From contig CAQOYX010000087.1 of the NCBI GenBank assembly GCA_948852375.1, positions 1-5,934 of the forward strand: a stretch of 5,934 nucleotides of DNA, given 5' to 3'. The notes under the pieces were generated by a model. The model was not told the origin of the DNA. It ran no database searches and worked only from the letters and a program-made list of their open reading frames with translations. The stretch is from an uncultured Clostridia bacterium. GTDB lineage: Bacteria; Bacillota_A; Clostridia; TANB77; CAG-508. Numbering within the stretch: the first letter of the stretch is position 1; each line of letters opens with the position of its first letter. The position numbers and the translations under genes are program-made. Shown piece after piece: positions 1 to 5,871 of the stretch.

Positions 1-30
1 ATATATATATAATATTTCAGGTAAACAATA

Positions 31-51
31 ATTACATATATATAATGTAAT
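31..51. promoter_or_regulatory. AT-rich inverted repeat upstream of ylbJ
   Basis: ATTACAT (31-37) and ATGTAAT (45-51) form a perfect 7-base inverted repeat around an ATATATA spacer. It ends 10 bases before the AGGAGG ribosome site of ylbJ (61-66). It could be an operator, or part of a promoter whose -10 lies in the CATATATA stretch. In Bacillus ylbJ is made in the mother cell under sigma-E, but I cannot match a convincing sigma-E -35 at the right spacing. In DNA this AT-rich the repeat may be chance. Confidence 0.3.
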
Positions 52-74
52 ATTAACTATAGGAGGTACTACAC

Positions 75-1275
75 ATGAAAACAAAATCACATTTTTTCAC
101 ATTATCAATAAAGAAGCATATTTTACCAACATTATTTATCCTTTTTACCATATATCTTGTTATATTTTCTAAGGAAAATTTATCTGCTACAAAAAATGGT
201 TTACTGTTATGGGCAAATTCTGTTGTTCCTGCACTTTTACCTTTTTTTATAGCAACTGAATTACTAAGTCATACTACAGTTGTATCTTCTATTCGGAAAT
301 TTACTTAATAAATATATGAAACCTATTTTTAATGTACCTGGTATTGGTGCATATGCTTTTATTATGGGAATTATAAGTGGATATCCAGTTGGTGCAAAAA
401 TTGTTACTGAATTCAGAAAAAATGGAGAATGTTCAAAAGCTGAAGCAGAAAGATTACTTGCATTTACCAATAATTCTGGTCCTTTGTTTATTATAGGTAC
501 TGTTCGGAATAAGTATGTTTTGTAATACTTTAATACGGAATACTATTATTTATAACCCATATATTATCATGTATTATAGTTGGACTTTTATTTAGATTTT
601 GGAAATACAATGAAAATGAAACATCATATATTAAAAAACTTCCTGTTTTGCAAAAAAATATTGTAACTTTTTCTAATTTAGGTGAAGTTTTATCTACTAG
701 TATTATGAGTGCAATTAATACAGTTATTATGATTGGTGGTTTTGTAATATTATTTTCTGTAATTATATCAATCTTAAATAATTCTGGTGTATTAAACATG
801 ATTTCTAACATGTTTTACCCAATATTTAATACTCTAAACATTGATGTGAATTTTATAAAACCTATTATTTGTGGATTAGTAGAACTTACAAATGGCTTAA
901 ATAACCTTTCACATATAAGTACAAAGTCGTTTTCTACTTTAGTTACTTTTGCAAGTTTTATTTTAGGCTTTGGAGGTATAAGTGTACTACTTCAAGTATT
1001 AAGCATCACTTCTAAATCTGATATTTCAATAAAAGCATACACCATTCGGAAAACTTCTTCAAGGAATAATTTCTGGCTTTTTAACATATGGAATTATCCA
1101 CATTTTTCCTATATTCAACCTAGATATAACACCAATTTTCTCCCAGAATGTGAATAAACTACCTGTTAGACTTGCTTTAATAAATCCCTATAACCTATCA
1201 ATACTAATTTTAATTATTTCTATTAGTTTATTTCTTTTACTTAACAAAAGAAAATACAATAAAAAATTATCATAA
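75..1275 (+). CDS. ylbJ: Sporulation integral membrane protein YlbJ/SpoVV, read through four CGGA +1 frame changes
   Basis: This is a polytopic membrane protein of the YlbJ family. In Bacillus subtilis YlbJ (SpoVV) sits in the outer forespore membrane and moves dipicolinic acid from the mother cell towards the spore. The start ATG at 75 has AGGAGG at 61-66, 8 bases upstream. The protein is recovered only if one C is skipped at each of positions 294, 505, 536 and 1047. The result is 398 residues, close to the roughly 400 of the family, ending at TAA 1273-1275. Family features seen: hydrophobic segments near residues 14-32 and 47-66, the GAYAFIMGIISGYPVGAK loop region, EAERLLAFTNNSGPLFIIG before residue 144, then a second Gate-like half with hydrophobic stretches near 200-235, 290-312, 329-346 and 374-391. 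Reading in the zero frame stops 4, 6, 19 and 36 codons after the start of each site, so the longest unbroken piece would be non-functional. A decayed pseudogene is unlikely, because all four lesions are identical, no other stop or lesion exists, and conservation continues to the C-terminus. Family assignment is confident; the mechanism of frame change is inferred. Confidence 0.88.
294..297 (+). other. CGGA frame-change site 1 in ylbJ
   Basis: The incoming frame reads S-S-I then CGG-AAA-TTT-ACT-TAA and stops. Taking CGGA as one Gly (or skipping C294) gives S-S-I-G-N-L-L-N-K, which runs into the conserved MKPIFNVPGIGAY region. The affected Gly is residue 74 of the restored protein. The context is ATT-CGGA-AAT. 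The change of frame is seen directly; recoding is inferred. Confidence 0.85.
505..508 (+). other. CGGA frame-change site 2 in ylbJ
   Basis: The zero frame after G-T-V reads CGG-AAT-AAG-TAT-GTT-TTG-TAA and stops. Reading CGGA as Gly144 continues as G-T-V-G-I-S-M-F-C-N-T-L-I up to the next site only 31 bases later. The context is GTT-CGGA-ATA. The same upstream codon plus GGA occurs without a C at 579-584 (GTT-GGA-CTT), so the preceding triplet alone does not cause it. Confidence 0.85.
536..539 (+). other. CGGA frame-change site 3 in ylbJ
   Basis: In the frame set by site 2, C-N-T-L-I is followed by CGG-AAT-ACT and reaches a stop 18 codons later. Reading CGGA as Gly154 gives L-I-G-I-L-L-F-I-T-H-I-L-S, a hydrophobic membrane segment that continues into FRFWKYNE. 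The context is ATA-CGGA-ATA. Sites 2 and 3 are only 31 bases apart, and both are needed to keep the membrane segment. Confidence 0.85.
1047..1050 (+). other. CGGA frame-change site 4 in ylbJ
   Basis: After K-A-Y-T-I the zero frame reads CGG-AAA-ACT and leaves the family sequence for a polar tail ending at 1157. Reading CGGA as Gly324 gives I-G-K-L-L-Q-G-I-I-S-G-F-L-T-Y-G, followed by a last hydrophobic segment and a Lys/Arg-rich C-terminus ending at 1275. The context is ATT-CGGA-AAA. Confidence 0.85.
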
Positions 1276-1290
1276 TAATTTTATTTTTTG
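1263..1290 (+). terminator. Weak AT-only hairpin at the end of ylbJ
   Basis: AAAATTAT (1263-1270) can pair with ATAATTTT (1275-1282) across a 4-base loop, followed by ATTTTTT. The stem overlaps the ylbJ stop codon and contains no G:C pair, so it would be a poor intrinsic terminator. Some transcription may continue into the small gene at 1391. Confidence 0.25.
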
Positions 1291-1390
1291 AATATAACTA
1301 TAGAAAGAACATTTTACTAATTTTATTCTAAAGTTTAAAGTGAAAATTTACACTTTATTACATAGCAATTTGAAAGGAATGGTAATTTTA

Positions 1391-1609
1391 ATGGATAGAA
1401 ATATGGATTTTGGTGCATTTGATAATATGAACTTTGACCCTAATATGGTAAATGATAATATGTATAGAGACCCTATGTTTAACCCTATGTTACAATATGA
1501 ACAGGCTTATATGTATTATAGGTATATGTCACAACAAATGGAATATAAAATAAAATGTAAAGAATATGATAAACTTTGCGGAAGAGAAAAGGAACGCAAA
1601 ATTGAATAA
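1391..1609 (+). CDS. Small Met/Asn/Tyr-rich protein, 72 residues
   Basis: I do not recognise a family. The protein begins MDRNMDFGAFDNMNFDPNMV, has 10 Met in the first 50 residues and many Asn, Asp and Tyr, then a basic/charged tail ending REKERKIE. It has no signal peptide or membrane segment. I chose ATG 1391 because AAAGGA lies at 1373-1378. The 12-base spacing is rather long, but the alternative starts are worse: ATG 1379 touches the ribosome site, and GTG 1340 has no visible one. It follows the sporulation gene ylbJ by 115 bases on the same strand. Its composition resembles small spore-coat or coat-associated proteins, so a sporulation role is possible, but only by composition and neighbour. 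It holds TGC-GGA, where CGG is out of frame and no frame change is needed. Confidence 0.6.
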   Translation: MDRNMDFGAFDNMNFDPNMVNDNMYRDPMFNPMLQYEQAYMYYRYMSQQMEYKIKCKEYDKLCGREKERKIE

Positions 1610-1695
1610 TTCCGAAAGTTTGTATAAATCTATTCTTTCTAAAATTTAGAGACTTTGTAACGTAAAATGTATAATTTTATATTACTTTTATGTTA

Positions 1696-1726
1696 AAAGT
1701 GGCAGAACTGTTGTTTCTGCCACTTT
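1696..1726. terminator. 12-bp hairpin between convergent genes
   Basis: AAAGTGGCAGAA (1696-1707) and TTCTGCCACTTT (1715-1726) are perfect inverted arms around a 7-base loop. It lies between the 3' ends of two convergent genes. The arms begin AAA and end TTT, so each strand has a short 3' U run after a G:C-containing stem, as in bidirectional terminators. The U runs are short, so efficiency is uncertain. This is the strongest G:C-containing hairpin I found in the window. Confidence 0.6.
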
Positions 1727-1730
1727 CGCT

Positions 1731-1759
1731 TATTCACTCAATAATATACTAAGTGAATA
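1731..1759. repeat. Second inverted repeat next to the terminator
   Basis: TATTCACT (1731-1738) and AGTGAATA (1752-1759) are perfect 8-base arms with a 13-base loop. It starts 4 bases after the 12-bp hairpin and ends 3 bases before the stop codon of the - strand gene at 1763. Together they form a tandem hairpin 3' region for that gene. It may assist termination or protect the transcript 3' end; neither is shown. Confidence 0.4.
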
Positions 1760-1762
1760 CAA

Positions 1763-2950
1763 TCAACTATCCTTTAAAGAATCAAATCTAAATTGTCTTA
1801 ACACAAGCCTTAATTGGTTATATAAAAGTCTTAAATTCTGCAATGCTATATCTCTGTTTACATCATCTAAAATCACTTTAAACTCACTCATTGCATTCAT
1901 CATTTTGGGAGAATCGTCATACTCTACATCTTTTTTTATCTTCTCCAAGATGCAACTTAAATCATCACTGGAAATCTCTGTATACATCTGTACACATTTT
2001 CCATTTAAAGCCTCCAATTTAATTTTTCTTCTCTCTTTTTTATTCAATCGCCAATATTGACAATTCAATTCTTTTTCAAATTCCATGTCACTCTTTTGTT
2101 TCATCGGTACATCTCTATAGCCTTTTTCAGCACTTTCCTCCTCTATTTCATTCCACAAATTACCTTTTGCATGTTGCAATCTGTTTTCTAAATTTTTTAG
2201 AAAAACTGGATACACATGTCCATTTAGATAGCACACAACCTCCGAATTATCCCTGATATCTACCAAATAAAATGGTTTTGCTCTATCTTCATCTAATCTT
2301 TTCAATGTTGTTATACCTAAATATTCAACTGGAATCTGTATCCCTAGAGATAACACTTCTATTTTACAGTCAATTCTATAAACTGGTATTTCATCATTTT
2401 TTGGCATTATATACCTAAATTCAGTATATATCTTTATGCGAAAAGATTTTTCCAAATTAATTTTTCTTTCGAAGAATTTTACTGGTGAAATAAAGCTATT
2501 ACACATAATATTTTGAGCATTTTGGAGATTTTTTCCAAATATTTCAGCCAAAAACTTAATATCCTGTTCCTTCATTTCTATGATAGGATTTTCTATTAGC
2601 TCTAATTGGTCATAAGCTTTTTTCAAAATACCCATTTCATAAAGTTCTTTCTCAATTTGTTCAATTCCGTCCGTTAAGCGATAGTACTCATCTGTCTTAT
2701 TTTTCCGCTCCATTTCACCAGAAATAGACATAAGACCAGTTAAAACATTTGTAGAACCTGTTAAAATTGACTTAGCTACTTCATAATTACTTCTTGCCAC
2801 TACTTTTTGTCCTTTAAGAACATTGTTTGCAACATGATCAGTAGCTTTGGCTAACTCATCAATACTATGAGCTATCATAGCCATGCCTTCTAGATTTGTA
2901 AGAGCAGCATAATTGTTCTTATTTTCAACCTTTATAATTTTTTCAGCCAT
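1763..2950 (-). CDS. Uncharacterised 395-residue soluble protein
   Basis: I do not recognise this protein. ATG at 2950 has AAAGGAGA at 2961-2968, 10 bases upstream. It has no signal peptide or clear membrane segment. Residues about 1-80 are Ala/Ile/Val-rich and helical-looking, with heptad-like spacing (GMAMIAHSIDELAKATDHV). Residues 81-160 are charged and probably coiled (EQIEKELYEMGILKKAYDQ). The middle (about 160-260) has alternating hydrophobic patterns suggestive of beta strands. The C-terminal third is rich in Lys, Glu and Arg and ends in a helical LLYNQLRLVLRQFRF stretch. It stands alone, with its own promoter candidate at 3052-3081 and hairpins after its stop. Its codon use differs from the neighbours: it includes CGC, CGA and one CGG for Arg, whereas the other long genes use AGA, CGT and AGG. 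The CGG at codon 82 is followed by AAA, as at the frame-change sites, yet the frame must be kept. This fits later acquisition. A defence, phage-related or cell-surface-sensing role cannot be told from sequence. Confidence 0.8.
   Translation of the reverse strand: MAEKIIKVENKNNYAALTNLEGMAMIAHSIDELAKATDHVANNVLKGQKVVARSNYEVAKSILTGSTNVLTGLMSISGEMERKNKTDEYYRLTDGIEQIEKELYEMGILKKAYDQLELIENPIIEMKEQDIKFLAEIFGKNLQNAQNIMCNSFISPVKFFERKINLEKSFRIKIYTEFRYIMPKNDEIPVYRIDCKIEVLSLGIQIPVEYLGITTLKRLDEDRAKPFYLVDIRDNSEVVCYLNGHVYPVFLKNLENRLQHAKGNLWNEIEEESAEKGYRDVPMKQKSDMEFEKELNCQYWRLNKKERRKIKLEALNGKCVQMYTEISSDDLSCILEKIKKDVEYDDSPKMMNAMSEFKVILDDVNRDIALQNLRLLYNQLRLVLRQFRFDSLKDS
2705..2707 (-). other. In-frame CGG that is not a frame-change site
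   Basis: Codon 82 of the 395-residue protein reads GAG-CGG-AAA, giving E-R-K. If CGGA were read as four bases here, the frame would end after G-K-I-R-Q-M-S-T-I-A. The normal frame instead continues for over 300 residues. It is the only in-frame CGG in the window that has to be read as a triplet, and it is the natural internal counterexample to a universal CGGA rule. Confidence 0.85.
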
Positions 2951-3051
2951 CGACTATAATTCTCCTTTCTTTTAAAATAATTGATTTTTTTCTTTACTTT
3001 TTACCTCTATTTAGTAAATAGAAATACTAATACTTAACACATTTAATAAGT

Positions 3052-3081
3052 ATTTTACCATATTTTCTAGCAAAAAGTCAA
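3052..3081 (-). promoter_or_regulatory. Sigma-A-type promoter candidate for the 395-residue gene
   Basis: On the - strand, TTGACT (3081-3076) is followed by an 18-base spacer and TAAAAT (3057-3052), with a TG one base before the -10 (extended -10 form). Transcription would start near 3045 and leave a leader of about 95 bases before the ATG at 2950. The rest of the 2951-3191 gap is AT-rich, with a small inverted repeat CTATTT/AAATAG near 3007-3021 and nothing else that I recognise. Confidence 0.5.
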
Positions 3082-3191
3082 CAAATAAGCTTATAATTTG
3101 AAAATACCATAAAACATTTTTTTTACTATGTATGCCTTAATAGCAAAGTGAGAAATGAATGCATGTATTTTATTAAATATCCCTGGTAATT

Positions 3192-4498
3192 CTATTTAAT
3201 TATTTCAATAATCGTATTATATCTTTGTATAGCTTCATTTGATATTTTGTATACATCTTTTAAATCAGAAACTGCTTTATTTCCTAGTTTTTCATTATTC
3301 GCATGTACATAACAAAGAATATCTCCCTTTTTTACTTTATTTGATACTTTTTTGCAAAGTATAATTCCCACACTTTGATCTATAACATCTTCTTTTTTTA
3401 CTCTTCCTGCTCCAAGAGTACCAGAAATTTCTCCTACCTGACGTGCATTAATTTTTTCTATATATCCATCTTCATTGCATATTACAGGGATTATAAATTT
3501 TGCTTTTTCAAATTTATTTATGTCTTCTAAATATGAAACATCTCCACCTTGTTTTCTTACAAGTTCTTTAAATTTATTGTAAGCTTTTCCATTTTTTATA
3601 TTCTCTAATATTTTCTTTTTATTTTCATTAATATTTTCACAAACTCCTGCAAGTTTCATCATATATGCCCCTAACTCTAATACTACTTCTTCTATATCTT
3701 TTGCCATATCCCCTTTTAATGCTTTAATCGCTTCTATTACCTCTAAATTATTTCCTACAGCTTTTCCTAATGGCTCATCCATATTGGTTATAATACAAAC
3801 TGTTTCTTTACCTGCAAGTTTTCCTATTTTATTCATTGTTTTAGATAATTCTATTGCTTGTTCTTTGTTTCCGCATAAACGCTCCACTTCCACATGTTAC
3901 ATCTAATACAATTTTATTTGCTCCTGCTGCTATTTTTTTACTCATAATACTAGATGCAATAAGCGGTATACTATCAGTGCAAGAAATTGTATCTCTTAAT
4001 GCATATATAAGTTTATCCGCTGGTGCTAAATTTAAAGTTTGTCCAATTAAGCTAATACCAATCTCTTTTACATTATTTATAAATTCGTCAATTCCTAATC
4101 CTGTATTATAACCTGAAATTGATTCTAATTTATCTATTGTTCCACCTGTGAAACCAAGCCCACGACCAGACATTTTTGCAACTGGTATATCAAATGATGC
4201 AATAATAGGAAGTAAAATTAAGCTAACCTTATCTCCTACTCCTCCGACTTGAATGTTTATCAACAACATTCTTTCCAAATACTGATAAATCTAGCATTTC
4301 ACCAGAATGTGCCATACTTAAGGTTAAATTAGTAGTTTCTTCATCATTCATTCCGTTTATATATATTGCCATAACAAGAGCTGCTGCTTGGTAATCTGTT
4401 ACTTTTCCACTTATATATCCTTTAACAAAATATTCAATTTCTTCTTTATTTAATTCTTTTTTATCTCTTTTCTTTGCTATAATTTCTAAAATATTCAT
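3192..4498 (-). CDS. pdp: Pyrimidine-nucleoside (thymidine) phosphorylase, read through two CGGA +1 frame changes
   Basis: The enzyme splits thymidine, uridine or deoxyuridine with phosphate into base and (deoxy)ribose-1-phosphate, in cytosolic nucleoside salvage. ATG 4498 has AGGAGG at 4517-4512, 13 bases upstream, and the stop is TAG at 3194-3192. Skipping the extra base at + positions 4246 and 3873 gives 434 residues, the normal family length. The family signature [16 protein letters not shown] is intact at residues 110-125. Known active-site residues are present: Lys81 and Ser83 of the phosphate loop KHSSGGVGD, Arg168 (ALRDT), Ser183 and Lys187 (SSIMSKK). The usual STGG is SSGG here, and the common DVK before G-x-G-A-F-M is [10 protein letters not shown]. 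The N-terminal helical domain is about residues 1-65, the alpha/beta core about 66-330, and the C-terminal domain ([20 protein letters not shown]) follows. It starts 26 bases after rnhB and is probably co-transcribed with it. Whether it prefers thymidine (DeoA) or is broad (Pdp) cannot be settled. Without frame changes only 84 native residues would be made. Confidence 0.9.
3870..3873 (-). other. CGGA frame-change site 6, in pdp
   Basis: The - strand reads GCG-TTT-ATG-CGGA-AAC-AAA-GAA. In the zero frame it gives [11 protein letters not shown] and stops. Reading CGGA as Gly209 gives [17 protein letters not shown], matching the family sequence after the GAFM motif. The extra base is the complement of G3873. 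The codon pair ATG-GGA occurs without an extra C in ylbJ (364-369). Confidence 0.85.
4243..4246 (-). other. CGGA frame-change site 5, in pdp
   Basis: The - strand reads AAA-CAT-TCA-AGT-CGGA-GGA-GTA-GGA. The zero frame gives S-S-R-R-S-R-R and stops. Reading CGGA as Gly85 gives K-H-S-S-G-G-V-G-D-K, the phosphate-binding loop found in all thymidine phosphorylases. The extra base is the complement of G4246. This is the only one of the six where GGA is followed by G rather than A. Confidence 0.87.
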
Positions 4499-4524
4499 TT
4501 ATATATTTTTTCCTCCTATATTTA

Positions 4525-5157
4525 TTATACAAAGTTTTTAGTAAAACTTCTCCTATGAATTTGGCATAACCCATACTTTTTTATTGCATCAATATGAGCT
4601 TTTGTGCCATATCCTTTATGTTTAATAAATCCATACATTGGATATACCTCATCCCACTGTCTCATAATTCTATCCCTAGTTACTTTTGCAATTATTGATG
4701 CACATGATATTGAATAACAAAGTGCATCTCCTTTTATAATCGATTTATATGGAATTCCTAAAGTATCTATTCTCTCTAATGCATCTACTAAAATTAGGTT
4801 TGGCTTTTCTCTCATTTCTTTTAGAGCTGTAGTAAGCCCAAGTTTTGTTGCATTCAATATATTTATTTCATCTATTTTGTGATGCTCTATAATTCCTACT
4901 CCATAACTAATTGCTTCTTCTAGAATTTTATCATATAACTCTTCTCTTTTCTTTTCAGATACTTTTTTAGAATCATTTACTCCTTCTATTATAGAATTTT
5001 TTGGCATTATTACACATGCTACAACAACAGGCCCTGCAAGTGGTCCTCTTCCTGCTTCATCAATTCCACATATGTATTTAATATCAGAATTCTTAGTATA
5101 AATTTCTTGTTCTATTTCTTTTAATTTTTCTAATCTTAATAATTCTTTTTCTTTCAT
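4525..5157 (-). CDS. rnhB: Ribonuclease HII
   Basis: RNase HII cuts the RNA strand of RNA-DNA hybrids and starts removal of single ribonucleotides left in DNA; it acts in the cytosol on the chromosome. At 210 residues it is a normal length, with a short charged N-terminal extension (about residues 1-26). The metal-binding acidic residues are visible: Asp33 and Glu34 in GIDEAGRGPLAGP, Asp125 in LILVDAL and Asp162 in SIIAKVTRDRIM. The C-terminal GYGTKAHIDAI and the HRRSF motif are intact. The ribosome site is weak (GAGAAAG about 11 bases before the ATG), but no better in-frame start was seen. It lies 88 bases after the prepilin-like gene and 26 bases before pdp on the same strand. It reads through in one frame and has no CGG trinucleotide on its coding strand; Arg is AGA or AGG. 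Confidence 0.96.
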   Translation of the reverse strand: MKEKELLRLEKLKEIEQEIYTKNSDIKYICGIDEAGRGPLAGPVVVACVIMPKNSIIEGVNDSKKVSEKKREELYDKILEEAISYGVGIIEHHKIDEINILNATKLGLTTALKEMREKPNLILVDALERIDTLGIPYKSIIKGDALCYSISCASIIAKVTRDRIMRQWDEVYPMYGFIKHKGYGTKAHIDAIKKYGLCQIHRRSFTKNFV

Positions 5158-5245
5158 TTTTAACCATTCTTTCTCTAAAGGTACAAATTTTATTACAAAT
5201 AATATAACACATTCTCTATATAATATGGATTATTTTAAAACTAAA

Positions 5246-5746
5246 CTAATCTTTAAAATTCAAATCCTTTGTTTCAGATAATTTATAATATGTTTTTCCT
5301 TCGCTTTCAAACCCTCTTACATAAATAATCTCTTCTGTATCATAACTTACAATATAACCATCATCTATACTTATTTTATCTAGTCCCATACCAGATAGAT
5401 CTTCTTTAGTAAGTAGATAGTATTTACTTGCATCTTCTATAATTCCATCATTTATAAGTTTATCTATTTTTTTATTGCCTGATATATCACTTACTAAAAT
5501 CCCTTTATATATCTCTTCATCATTTTGTGTATCAGACTCTTTTGATATATCATTATTAAATTTTGCTTGCTCAGCTATTGTCTTTGTTTTTGCTTGAATT
5601 AACATCATATTTGTACTTATAGTTTGAAGGCTTGCTTGTTTCATAATACCATTACCAATATATATTGTAATTCCTGCTATAATAACTAGTATTACTATTG
5701 TTATTACTAATAAAACAATTGTTATTCCTTTTTGATTTTTCTTCAT
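5246..5746 (-). CDS. Type IV prepilin-like protein with N-terminal class III signal
   Basis: A 166-residue protein with a short basic leader MKKNQKG, then one hydrophobic helix (ITIVLLVITIVILVIIAG), then a soluble polar domain. This is the architecture of type IV pilins and type II secretion pseudopilins, which a prepilin peptidase cuts after the Gly and which are extracted from the membrane into a filament. The usual Glu at mature position 5 is absent: the mature start would be I-T-I-V-L. Such proteins are common in clostridia as single genes, often of unknown role. AGGAGG (5759-5754) lies 7 bases before the ATG, so the start is firm. No pilus assembly gene is present in the window. The soluble part (residues about 55-166) is acidic and Ser/Asp/Tyr-rich, with no motif I recognise. 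It may be first in a unit with rnhB and pdp. Confidence 0.75.
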   Translation of the reverse strand: MKKNQKGITIVLLVITIVILVIIAGITIYIGNGIMKQASLQTISTNMMLIQAKTKTIAEQAKFNNDISKESDTQNDEEIYKGILVSDISGNKKIDKLINDGIIEDASKYYLLTKEDLSGMGLDKISIDDGYIVSYDTEEIIYVRGFESEGKTYYKLSETKDLNFKD

Positions 5747-5820
5747 CCTATTTCCTCCTACATTATTTCAAAATATTATCCTATATGTCATATTACGAAC
5801 TATGTCCACAATCTAAATTT

Positions 5821-5871
5821 AAGAACTTTGTTTTTTATTACACTTTTTTTGCTGTAATAGAACAAAATCTT
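5821..5871. repeat. Imperfect AT-rich inverted repeat upstream of the prepilin-like gene
   Basis: TATTACA (5836-5842) pairs with TGTAATA (5853-5859). Outside it, TTTGTT (5827-5832) pairs with AACAAA (5861-5866), and AAGA (5821-5824) with TCTT (5868-5871), with small internal bulges. The whole is a long, imperfect, AT-rich hairpin with a T-rich loop. It could end a transcript from outside the window, or act in the leader or promoter of the prepilin-like gene. The rest of 5747-5934 shows no promoter I can support with confidence. Confidence 0.35.

Noticed and set aside
1..60. Sigma-E promoter for ylbJ
   Set aside because: CATATATA could serve as a -10, but no -35 match at the expected spacing was found, and the stretch is so AT-rich that partial matches mean little.
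280..525. Separate small genes starting inside the ylbJ and pdp fragments (ATG 316 or 648 on +, 3841-4278 on -)
   Set aside because: These pieces are the middle portions of the two conserved proteins in shifted frames. They join exactly at the CGGA sites and have no ribosome sites of their own.
264..811. Open frames on the - strand at 264-470 and 530-811, and on the + strand at 3854-4111 and 5698-5907
   Set aside because: They lie mostly antisense to recognised genes (the last runs on into the AT-rich upstream gap), resemble no family, lack ribosome sites and are expected by chance in AT-rich DNA.
75..1275. ylbJ as an ordinary pseudogene with accumulated frameshifts
   Set aside because: All four breaks are the same C before GGA, the family sequence resumes at the very next residue each time, and there are no other stops or deletions. 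The same event occurs in an unrelated gene, pdp.
1611..1617. TTCCGAA after the 72-residue gene as a further frame-change site
   Set aside because: On the - strand it reads TTCGGAA, but it lies outside any coding region, so nothing indicates a frame change there.
3120..3191. Intrinsic terminator after pdp
   Set aside because: No stem with a following U run was found downstream of the pdp stop; only short AT-rich partial pairings are present.
75..4498. Simple sequencing or assembly error as the cause of the six extra bases
   Set aside because: Not excluded, but judged less likely: the extra base is always C before a Gly GGA codon, is not in a homopolymer, and is absent at other GGA codons with the same preceding triplet. 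Raw reads would decide.
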